Source of the DNA: an uncultured Porphyromonadaceae bacterium
Lineage (GTDB): Bacteria > Bacteroidota > Bacteroidia > Bacteroidales > Muribaculaceae
Reading direction: 5' to 3'
Assembly (NCBI GenBank): GCA_900555915.1
Contig: USNC01000044.1
Coordinates: forward strand, 1 to 8,687
Length of the DNA stretch: 8,687 bases
In this document: one piece after another, positions 1 through 5,706 of the stretch
Position numbering within the stretch: position 1 is the stretch's first letter
How the letters are laid out: every line of letters begins with the position of its first letter
Position numbers and translations under genes: made by a program
Notes under the pieces: generated by a model
The model's input: only the letters and a program-made list of their open reading frames with translations
Told to the model about the DNA's origin: nothing
Database searches by the model: none

Positions 1-26
1 CAGCGTCAGATGTGTATAAGAGACAG
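1..26 (+). other. Nextera (Tn5) read-1 adapter, not genomic
   Basis: Bases 8-26 are the 19-bp Tn5 mosaic end (AGATGTGTATAAGAGACAG). Bases 1-7 (CAGCGTC) are the inner end of the standard Nextera read-1 tail. This is library-construction sequence left on the contig and should be trimmed; the genome starts at about base 27. Any reading frame starting inside it is artificial. Confidence 0.98.
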
Positions 27-67
27 AAATAAGACAATGCGAACAATAATACATGACAAAGTGAACA

Positions 68-86
68 GCCGCATGCGCCATGCGGC
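68..86 (-). terminator. Possible intrinsic terminator after dapL
   Basis: A perfect 8-bp GC-rich stem (GCCGCATG / CATGCGGC, arms 68-75 and 79-86) closes a 3-base loop. It lies 10 bp past the dapL stop codon on the minus strand. The sequence after it on that strand is moderately T-rich (TGTTCACTTTGTC) without a clean T-run, so it is either a weak terminator or an mRNA 3'-end stabilising hairpin. The position at the end of a three-gene operon supports termination. Confidence 0.5.
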
Positions 87-96
87 CGCGTTGCGG

Positions 97-1335
97 TCAT
101 TTCTGCTGCATGGCTCTCCAGTCGGCGATCCGCCGCATGGCCTCCTCTGTCTTTTCATGTGTGTTGAAGCCGGTGAGCCTGATGAAGCCTTCTCCGAGCC
201 GGCCGAACCCGATGCCGGGCGTGCAGCTTATCTGCATGTCGTGCAGAAAATGGCGGAAGATGGCCCAGGAGTCGCTGCAGTCTGCGCTCCTCGCCCAGAC
301 GTAGGGCGACGATTCCCCTCCCCACACCTCGAATCCGCTCTCCCTGAGGGTTGCGGATATCATGCGGGCGTTGCGCAGGTAGTAGTCCACATTGGCCGCC
401 GTCTGCCGGCGTCCTTCCTCGCTGTAGAGCGATTCGGCGGCGCGCTGCACTATGTAGCATGCGCCGTTGAACTTGGTGGTCTGGCGTCTGAGCCAGAGTT
501 GCCTGAGAGGATGGAGCGATCCGTCGTCCGCATAGCCGTGAAGGTCGTCAGGCACAACGGTGTAGCCGCATCTTAGGCCGGTGAATCCTGCCGTCTTCGA
601 ATAGCTTCTCACTTCAATGGCGCATTTGCGTGCCCCTTCCGCTTCGTATATGCTGCGAGGTGTGAGGTCGTCGCATACATAGGCGCAGTAGGCTGAATCG
701 TATATGATGAGGGCTTTCTCGCGCAGCGCGTAGTCTACCCATGCCTGCAGCTGCTCCCTGGTGAATACGGCGCCGGTGGGGTTGGCGGGGCTGCAGAGGA
801 ATATGATGTCGGCATGTCTTTCCGGAGGCATCGGGCAGAATCCGTTGGCCGGAGTGCAGTCGAGATATACCATGCGGTCGCTCCTGCCCCCGTCGATGCG
901 GCCTCCTCTGCCCCCGATCACGTTGGCGTCGGCATACACCGGGTAGCCCGGGTCAGGTATGGCCACTATGCTGTCGGACGAATAGATGTCGCCGAGGTTG
1001 CCGAGGTCGCTTTTGGCTCCGTCGCTGATGAAGATTTCGTCGGGCGAGATGTCGATGCCGCGTGATCTGTAGTCGCCGTCGGCGATTGCCTCGCGTAGAA
1101 ACAGATAGCCCTGTTCGGGTCCGTAGCCGTGGAATGTGGCGGGGGCGCCCATGTCGTCCACCGCCCGGTGCATGGCGCGCAGGGCTGCTTCGGGTATGGG
1201 AAGCGTCACGTCGCCTATGTCCATCCTGATCACTTCCGATTCAGGATGCGACGCACGGTAGTCGCGGAGCCGTGCCGCTACGGTGGAGAAAAGATAGGAC
1301 TCGGGGAGAAGTGTGAAGTTGTCGTTGATTCTCAT
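97..1335 (-). CDS. dapL: LL-diaminopimelate aminotransferase
   Basis: This is a PLP-dependent fold-type I aminotransferase of 412 residues, the usual full length for bacterial DapL. The family converts L-tetrahydrodipicolinate plus glutamate to LL-2,6-diaminopimelate and 2-oxoglutarate in one cytosolic step, bypassing the acylated intermediates of the DapD/C/E route. Visible features are the N-terminal MDIGDVTLPIP segment (38-48), SDGAKSD (104-110), the SPANPTG loop with N185, D213 and Y216 in IYDSAY (cofactor contacts), the Schiff-base lysine K247 in SYSKTAGFTGLR, and the substrate-carboxylate arginine R386 in FIRLTGF. The start lies 21 bp after the dapF stop, so it is the last gene of the operon. 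No Shine-Dalgarno sequence is seen, as is usual in Bacteroidetes. Together with DapF it completes meso-DAP synthesis for peptidoglycan and lysine. Identification is strong because both motifs and neighbour agree. Confidence 0.97.
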   Translation of the reverse strand: MRINDNFTLLPESYLFSTVAARLRDYRASHPESEVIRMDIGDVTLPIPEAALRAMHRAVDDMGAPATFHGYGPEQGYLFLREAIADGDYRSRGIDISPDEIFISDGAKSDLGNLGDIYSSDSIVAIPDPGYPVYADANVIGGRGGRIDGGRSDRMVYLDCTPANGFCPMPPERHADIIFLCSPANPTGAVFTREQLQAWVDYALREKALIIYDSAYCAYVCDDLTPRSIYEAEGARKCAIEVRSYSKTAGFTGLRCGYTVVPDDLHGYADDGSLHPLRQLWLRRQTTKFNGACYIVQRAAESLYSEEGRRQTAANVDYYLRNARMISATLRESGFEVWGGESSPYVWARSADCSDSWAIFRHFLHDMQISCTPGIGFGRLGEGFIRLTGFNTHEKTEEAMRRIADWRAMQQK

Positions 1336-1356
1336 TTCAAGTTATGTCGTTGTTTT

Positions 1357-2259
1357 TCATATGGAGGTTGCCCTCTCTACATTGTCGGGGAGCGGAAAGT
1401 ATGTTCCGCGGCAGATGAATTCCGCCGGACCGCTCATCAGCACGTGGCCGCTCTTTTCGTCCCATTCCACACGCAGTGTGCCCCCGCGCAGATGGATGTC
1501 TACGGTGCGTTCGGTGAGTCCGTTGAGCACGGCGGCCACTGCCGTGGCGCACGCCCCGGTGCCGCAGGCAAGAGTCTCGCCCGCGCCGCGTTCCCACACC
1601 CGCATCTCTATGTTGTGGCCGTCGATGACCCGGGCGAACTCTATATTGCTCTTGCGGGGGAAGATAGGAGCGCTCTCCAGCATCGGTCCGTGACGAAGCA
1701 CTTGCTCGTCGGTGATACGGTCGGTGAAGATCACAGCGTGCGGATTGCCCATGCTCACCCCGGTGATGCGGTATTCTTTCCCGCAAGTCTTATAAGGCTC
1801 GTTGAGCATGATGTCGCCTTGGTGGCTTTCCACAGGTATGTCCGCCGGTCTGAGTATGGGGACTCCCATGTCGACAGTCACACTTTCCACAGTCCCTTCT
1901 TTCATCTGAAGCGTCAGCCGTCTTATCCCTCCCTTGGTTTCGAGCAGAAGGTCGGTCTTGTCGGTAAGTCCCGTTTCATAAACGTATTTGCCGACGCATC
2001 TCGAGGCGTTGCCACACATCTCGGCCTCCGAGCCGTCTGAGTTGAACATGCGCATCCTGAAGTCGGCAGTTTCCGATGGCAGTATCAGCACAAGGCCGTC
2101 GCTGCCCACTCCGAAGTGGCGGTCGCTGATGTCGCGGGCAAGCCTGTGCGGATCGCCGGGTTGGGATTCGGTCGCGTCTACATACACATAGTCATTGCCC
2201 GCGCCGTGCATTTTTGTGAAGCGTATGCCCGCTTCGGTTTTCCTTTCATATGATTTCAT
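1357..2259 (-). CDS. dapF: Diaminopimelate epimerase
   Basis: This is a 300-residue cofactor-independent epimerase that interconverts LL- and meso-diaminopimelate in the cytosol, the last step before meso-DAP enters peptidoglycan or is decarboxylated to lysine. The two catalytic cysteines are present: C82 in EAEMCGNASRC and C232 in ETLACGTGACA. The N-terminal substrate segment KMHGAGNDYVYVD (16-28), the SDGLVL segment (53-58), GNPHAV (171-176) and the ERGAGET segment (223-229) are also present. The start at MKSYERK overlaps the upstream gene by 14 bp, which suggests translational coupling. A later ATG at residue 17 would remove conserved sequence ahead of MHGAGND and is less likely. At about 20-25 residues over the usual family length, it has a slightly extended C-terminus. 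The next gene, dapL, makes its substrate. Confidence 0.97.
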   Translation of the reverse strand: MKSYERKTEAGIRFTKMHGAGNDYVYVDATESQPGDPHRLARDISDRHFGVGSDGLVLILPSETADFRMRMFNSDGSEAEMCGNASRCVGKYVYETGLTDKTDLLLETKGGIRRLTLQMKEGTVESVTVDMGVPILRPADIPVESHQGDIMLNEPYKTCGKEYRITGVSMGNPHAVIFTDRITDEQVLRHGPMLESAPIFPRKSNIEFARVIDGHNIEMRVWERGAGETLACGTGACATAVAAVLNGLTERTVDIHLRGGTLRVEWDEKSGHVLMSGPAEFICRGTYFPLPDNVERATSI

Positions 2260-2848
2260 GCGATTCTGCTGTCGGAGTTGGATTCTCTCCTGTGCCGGAG
2301 GTGTTTATCTGCATCCTCTCGTTGCCCGGCAGCGACAGGAACATGCAGTTGCGGGCCATGTCGGCGGGCTTTTGCTGCGTGTCGGGGTGCAGTGTGATCA
2401 GGCGGCAGGCGTAGTCGGTCGGTATGGGATAGCGCAGATGGTGGGAATGCAGATGCTCTTCCAGCACTTCCCGGCAGCGTGCCGCCCGGGCGTCGGTCAC
2501 CACGATGTCGATACCTCTCCATGCCTTCAGCAGGTCTGCGAGGGCTGTGCGCAGGGCCTCGGCATCGTCGCGGTCAACGAGGGAGAAACGTATCCCCTCA
2601 CGGTAGGCGAGAGCCTCGCCGCCGTCCTTGTCTGTGTCGAAGAGAGCGGTCCTGCATTCCGCTTTCTGATAGTTGCGTATGATTTCGAGAATTGTGTCGT
2701 CGGGAGAGGCCGCTATCAGCACCCTTCGGGGCGGAAAAGCAAAACCGATGGTTCCTTTCCGTGGGCGTGCCGATGCAGAGCGGGGGGTGGCGCTGAGCCG
2801 TCCGGCCTTCAGATCTTCCATCCTTCTTTCAAGATAATTGTCTGCCAT
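2246..2848 (-). CDS. Unrecognised protein with degenerate Rossmann (SDR-like) domain, first gene of dap operon
   Basis: I do not recognise this 200-residue protein with certainty. It starts with a charged helix-like segment (DNYLERRMEDLKAGRL, 3-18), then a basic Ser/Pro-rich stretch (19-40). Residues 41-120 read like the first half of a Rossmann fold: beta-1 RRVLIAA, beta-2 TALFDTD ending in acidic residues, beta-3 RFSLVD followed by DDAEAL, and beta-4 IDIVVTDA. This order resembles short-chain dehydrogenases, but the Gly-rich TGxxxGIG loop is replaced by ASPDDT and no YxxxK pair is seen, so SDR-type catalysis is unlikely. The C-terminus (150-200) looks polar and partly disordered. No signal peptide or membrane segment is visible. 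Its 3' end overlaps dapF by 14 bp and a promoter-like site precedes it, so it leads the operon. Function is unknown. It could be a nucleotide-binding accessory protein or a decayed SDR; the fold call is inference from the residue pattern. Confidence 0.85.
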   Translation of the reverse strand: MADNYLERRMEDLKAGRLSATPRSASARPRKGTIGFAFPPRRVLIAASPDDTILEIIRNYQKAECRTALFDTDKDGGEALAYREGIRFSLVDRDDAEALRTALADLLKAWRGIDIVVTDARAARCREVLEEHLHSHHLRYPIPTDYACRLITLHPDTQQKPADMARNCMFLSLPGNERMQINTSGTGENPTPTAESHEII

Positions 2849-2874
2849 GACGCATATATGTGTGTTTTCGTCTG

Positions 2875-2906
2875 CAAAATAACTAAATCATTTTAATTCC
2901 CGCAAG
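2875..2906 (-). promoter_or_regulatory. Putative Bacteroidetes promoter for the orf200-dapF-dapL operon
   Basis: On the minus strand, CTTG (2906-2903) is followed after exactly 20 bp by TTATTTTG (2882-2875). This is one mismatch each from the Bacteroidetes primary-sigma consensus TTTG / TAnnTTTG. Transcription would start near 2868, about 20 bases before the ATG at 2848. No Shine-Dalgarno sequence lies in the leader. It is called from consensus and spacing only. Confidence 0.5.
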
Positions 2907-2930
2907 CAAAACCCGCACTATAATCCAAAG

Positions 2931-2965
2931 CCTAAAACCTAACGCCTAAAACCTAACGCCTGACA
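2931..2965. repeat. Tandem 7-bp repeat array 1 (CCTAAAA / CCTAACG units)
   Basis: Five consecutive 7-bp units read on the plus strand are CCTAAAA, CCTAACG, CCTAAAA, CCTAACG and CCTGACA. The first four form a perfect 14-bp higher-order repeat copied twice. A degenerate unit (TCCAAAG) sits just before them at 2924-2930. The array begins three bases past the stop codon of the CLC gene and fills the gap before the next gene's promoter. It belongs to the same family as the arrays at 4435-4483 and 7583-7695. Confidence 0.9.
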
Positions 2966-2968
2966 ATC

Positions 2969-4348
2969 TCACTTCCCCTTTTGCCCCTCAAAGAGCGAAG
3001 TGAGATCGTCGTAGTGGGTCTCGATGTAGCGTCCGGCCGGGTGAAGGAGTTTCACAGTGAAGTAGGAGGCTGCCGCACACACCGTCACCGGCAGTATATA
3101 GTTGAACGCTCCCGTCACTTCCGTGATAAGGAAGATGGCCATCACCGGCGCATGCACTATGCCGGCGAAGGTGGCCGACATGGCAAACATGGCGCACAGC
3201 GACACCGGGAGGTGTATTCCCCATATCGATTCCAGTGCCATGGAGAAGACCGTGCCGGCGAGTGTGCCCGCAAACAGTGTGGGGGCGAAATCGCCGGCCA
3301 CGCCGCCCGCGCTGTTGGAGCATACCGTGGCGAGCGATTTCAGCAGAAGCATCACTGCGAGTATAAGCAGAAACCGGGAGGTGTCGCCGCTGTCGGTGGC
3401 GAGAAGTCCGGTGGCGAGCACGCCGCTGTGGTCGCCGTTGATGAGCTGCGTCATCACCGGGTATCCCTCACCGTACATGGCCGGAAACATGAAGAGGATG
3501 ATGCCGGTGATCAGTCCGCCGCTCAGCCATGACACCCAGCGGCGCCGCCGGGTGCTGAAGAATCGGCGCATCACTATCGTCACCCAGTTGTAGATGAGCG
3601 AATAGATGCCGCAGAATACCCCCAGCGCGATCACCCAGTGTATCTCTACTCCGGGAATGTCCGCTTGCTGATATGGCATATACACCTGTGTGCCGGTGAA
3701 GGCGTAGCAAGTCACCGATGCGCACACACAGCTCATGATGAGTCCTATCACCGAAGTCGCCCCCATGTCCATGCGCAGCACCTCCAGAGTGAAGAGCACT
3801 CCGGCTATTGGCGATTTGAAAATACCGGCTATCCCCGCCCCGGCGCCGATGCCGATCATGATGCGGAGCATCCTCTCGTCGAGGCCGAGCCATCGGCCGA
3901 GGCGGCTGCCTATGGCCGCCCCGGCGAACGCTATCGGACCCTCGGCGCCGGCGGAGCCGCCAAACCCAAGTGTCAGTCCGCATGCGGCGATAGGGTCGTA
4001 GGCGAACTTGCCCGGTATGGAATAGTTCTTTGAGTTCAGATAGCCCACTATCTTGGAGGTGCAGTGCACCATTCCGGCGTGTGCCACCCATTTCTGCCAT
4101 GCCACGGCCAGAAGGATGCCTGCGGCGGGAAGCGCCAGAAGCCATAGATCGGCGTCGCGCCATTGCAGGGTGTCGCCCAGAATATCATGGAGATGAGTCG
4201 AGATAAACTTGATGATCCATTTGAGCAGAAACGCGCCGAACCCCGCCAGACACCCCACGATGCAGGAGAAGATCACAATGAAGGCATTGCTGTTCTCATT
4301 TTTAAGATCCCAGTTCCGTATATTTTGTAATGTGTTTCTCAGCGACAT
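2969..4348 (-). CDS. CLC-family chloride channel / H+-anion antiporter
   Basis: This is a 459-residue integral membrane protein of the voltage-gated chloride channel (CLC) family, with many hydrophobic segments between about residues 22 and 435 and no CBS domains at the C-terminus. Family members move Cl- or other anions across the inner membrane as channels or in exchange for protons. Visible motifs are GSAGAEGPIAFAG (131-143), where E136 matches the gating glutamate, FKSPIAGVLFTLEV (177-190), and GDFAPTLFAG (352-361), where F354 matches the anion-site phenylalanine. The usual first motif GSGIPE is not recognisable; HAGMVHC (90-96) occupies its place. By motif alignment the internal proton glutamate (E203 in E. 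coli ClcA) is V190 here, as in eukaryotic channel-type CLCs. Substrate and mode are therefore uncertain. The gene has its own 124-bp upstream gap with a hairpin and direct repeats, and is probably not co-transcribed tightly with its neighbours. Confidence 0.93.
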   Translation of the reverse strand: MSLRNTLQNIRNWDLKNENSNAFIVIFSCIVGCLAGFGAFLLKWIIKFISTHLHDILGDTLQWRDADLWLLALPAAGILLAVAWQKWVAHAGMVHCTSKIVGYLNSKNYSIPGKFAYDPIAACGLTLGFGGSAGAEGPIAFAGAAIGSRLGRWLGLDERMLRIMIGIGAGAGIAGIFKSPIAGVLFTLEVLRMDMGATSVIGLIMSCVCASVTCYAFTGTQVYMPYQQADIPGVEIHWVIALGVFCGIYSLIYNWVTIVMRRFFSTRRRRWVSWLSGGLITGIILFMFPAMYGEGYPVMTQLINGDHSGVLATGLLATDSGDTSRFLLILAVMLLLKSLATVCSNSAGGVAGDFAPTLFAGTLAGTVFSMALESIWGIHLPVSLCAMFAMSATFAGIVHAPVMAIFLITEVTGAFNYILPVTVCAAASYFTVKLLHPAGRYIETHYDDLTSLFEGQKGK

Positions 4349-4351
4349 AAA

Positions 4352-4382
4352 AAATGGTTTTGTATAAAATACAAAACCATTT
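4352..4382 (-). promoter_or_regulatory. AT-rich perfect hairpin in the leader of the CLC gene
   Basis: Perfect inverted repeat with 14-bp arms (4352-4365 and 4369-4382) and a 3-base loop. On the minus strand the stem is followed by a run of six T (three of them in the stem) and then immediately by the ATG of the CLC gene. It therefore has the shape of an intrinsic terminator, or of a start-occluding hairpin. Alternatively it is a palindromic protein-binding operator in DNA. The stem is low in GC, so terminator strength would be modest. Confidence 0.6.
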
Positions 4383-4387
4383 AAATA

Positions 4388-4415
4388 CCGTATAAGTTTA
4401 ATTGCCGTATAAGTT
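4388..4415. repeat. Direct repeat CCGTATAAGTT, period 17 bp
   Basis: An exact 11-bp word, CCGTATAAGTT, occurs at 4388-4398 and 4405-4415 (AACTTATACGG on the gene's strand). The copies are separated by 6 bp and lie just upstream of the leader hairpin of the CLC gene. Spacing of 17 bp is about 1.6 helical turns. Position suggests a regulator binding site or duplicated promoter element. No convincing TTTG/TAnnTTTG pair is found here. Confidence 0.55.
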
Positions 4416-4434
4416 CAAGGCCCACTCAGTAGAA

Positions 4435-4483
4435 CCTAAAGCCTAAAGCCTAAAGCCTAAAGCCTACAGCCTTCAGCCTAAAG
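4435..4483. repeat. Tandem 7-bp repeat array 2 (CCTAAAG), overlapping aspC 3' end
   Basis: Seven uninterrupted 7-bp units on the plus strand are CCTAAAG four times, then CCTACAG, CCTTCAG and CCTAAAG. The last units lie inside the aminotransferase reading frame. On the minus strand the final codons GCT TTA GGC (Ala-Leu-Gly) and the TGA stop (4475-4473) are built from repeat units. The sequence beyond 4484 (CCGCCGA) no longer fits. It is the cleanest array in the window. Confidence 0.97.
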
Positions 4484-5672
4484 CCGCCGAAGCCTCGCGT
4501 ATGCGGCGCATGGCCTCGCGGATGGTGTCGTCGGAAGTGGCGTAGCTCAGGCGCATGTAGCCCGGTGCTCCGAACGCGGCTCCGTCCACGCAGGCCACGT
4601 GTGCGGCCTCAAGCAGATACATGGTGTAGTCGCCGCTGCTGCCGATGGTCTTGCCGTCGGGAGTGGTCTTGCCGATGTAGGCGCTCACCTCGGGGAAGAG
4701 ATAGAACGCACCTTCCGGTCGGTTCACCTTCCAGCCCGGTATTCCCTTGGCGAGCTGCACTATGAGGTCGCGTCTGCGCTCGAATGCGGCACGCATCTCG
4801 ATGCGGAAATCCTGCGGGCCGTTGAGAGCCGCCTCGGCAGCCTTCTGCGCTATCGACGACGGACCGGAAGTGTATTGCCCCTGGAGTTTCCCCACAGCCT
4901 TGGCCACTTCTATCGGAGCCGCCAGATAGCCGATGCGCCAGCCGGTCATGGCGTAGGCCTTCGACACGCCGTTGATCACCACGGTCTGGTCAAACACCTC
5001 GGCGCATTCCGCTATGCTGTGCACCCTTCCCGGAAGGAAATTGATATGCTCGTAGATGTCGTCGGCGATTATCACGATCTCCGGATGCTTTGCCAGCACC
5101 GCTGCCAGACCCTTCAGTTCCTCTTCCGAATAGACACTGCCCGTAGGGTTGGAGGGATTGTTGAGGATGATCATACGGCTTTTGTCGGTGATGGCTGCCT
5201 CGAGCTGTGCGGGAGTGATCTTGAAATCCTGCTCCACGCCTGCCCATATCTCCACCACTTTCCCTTCTGCCAGGCGCACCATCTCCACATAGCTCACCCA
5301 TGCCGGCATCGGGATTATCACCTCATCGCCCGGATTTATCAGCGACAGGACCGCGTTGCAGAGTTCCTGCTTGGCGCCGTTGCCTATCACGATCTGTGCG
5401 GGGGTATAGTCCAGGCCGTTCTCACGTTTCAGTTTCCCCACCACAGCCTCGCGCGTGGAGAGATAGCCCGACGCGGGGCTATATTTGGAGTAGTTCTCGT
5501 CGATGGCCTTTTTGGCGGCCTCTTTCACGAAGTCGGGGGTGTTGAAGTCCGGTTCGCCTACACTCATGGTTATCACATCGATGCCCTGCGCGCGGAGTTC
5601 GGCGCTTTTCTGGGTCATGGCCATAGTAGCGCTCTGCGCCATGGCGTTAATCCTGTCTGATATCCGTATCAT
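4473..5672 (-). CDS. aspC: Aspartate aminotransferase family enzyme (class I, PLP-dependent)
   Basis: This is a 399-residue fold-type I aminotransferase of the AAT subgroup Ib type, expected to interconvert aspartate/2-oxoglutarate and oxaloacetate/glutamate in the cytosol. Some relatives also transaminate prephenate. Visible features are VGEPDFNTP (38-46), GNGAKQEL (97-104), PAWVSYVEM (123-131), NNPSNPTG with N175 (171-178), DDIYEH with D204 and Y207, the cofactor lysine K238 in GVSKAYAMTGWRIGYLAAP, and MRLSYATS near the C-terminus with the carboxylate-binding arginine. I start it at MIRISDRINAMAQS (5672) because the family begins here and the gap to the dnaX stop is then 34 bp. The frame is open to 5747, but the extra 25 residues would overlap dnaX and look non-family. 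It is probably in an operon with dnaX. Oddly, its last codons and stop are made of the 7-bp intergenic repeat. Confidence 0.93.
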   Translation of the reverse strand: MIRISDRINAMAQSATMAMTQKSAELRAQGIDVITMSVGEPDFNTPDFVKEAAKKAIDENYSKYSPASGYLSTREAVVGKLKRENGLDYTPAQIVIGNGAKQELCNAVLSLINPGDEVIIPMPAWVSYVEMVRLAEGKVVEIWAGVEQDFKITPAQLEAAITDKSRMIILNNPSNPTGSVYSEEELKGLAAVLAKHPEIVIIADDIYEHINFLPGRVHSIAECAEVFDQTVVINGVSKAYAMTGWRIGYLAAPIEVAKAVGKLQGQYTSGPSSIAQKAAEAALNGPQDFRIEMRAAFERRRDLIVQLAKGIPGWKVNRPEGAFYLFPEVSAYIGKTTPDGKTIGSSGDYTMYLLEAAHVACVDGAAFGAPGYMRLSYATSDDTIREAMRRIREASAALG

Positions 5673-5706
5673 ATGTTTCCAAATAATTCTTTCTGTTGGT
5701 TTATAT

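Noticed and set aside
1..26. Tn5 transposon end as a natural mobile element
   Set aside because: The mosaic end is joined to Nextera primer tails and an index at the other end, which is library chemistry, not an insertion.
1129..2040. 303-aa open frame on the plus strand opposite dapL and dapF
   Set aside because: It spans the dapF-dapL junction in antisense and shows no protein-like domain; a shadow of the real genes.
4372..4403. TTTG/TAnnTTTG promoter for the CLC gene
   Set aside because: TGGTTTTG on the minus strand resembles the -7 box but lies within the hairpin, and no acceptable -33 box occurs 19-21 bp upstream.
4435..4483. Telomere-like repeat (resembles plant CCCTAAA and nematode TTAGGC)
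   Set aside because: Arrays are short, internal, in both orientations and with variants, between ordinary bacterial genes. The resemblance to eukaryotic telomere units is superficial.
4435..4483. CRISPR array
   Set aside because: The unit is 7 bp with no spacers, and there are no cas genes in the window.
4599..5660. 353-aa open frame on the plus strand opposite the aminotransferase
   Set aside because: It is rich in His, Arg and Gly, has no recognisable motif, and lies wholly antisense to a clear enzyme gene; long antisense frames are expected in GC-rich coding DNA.
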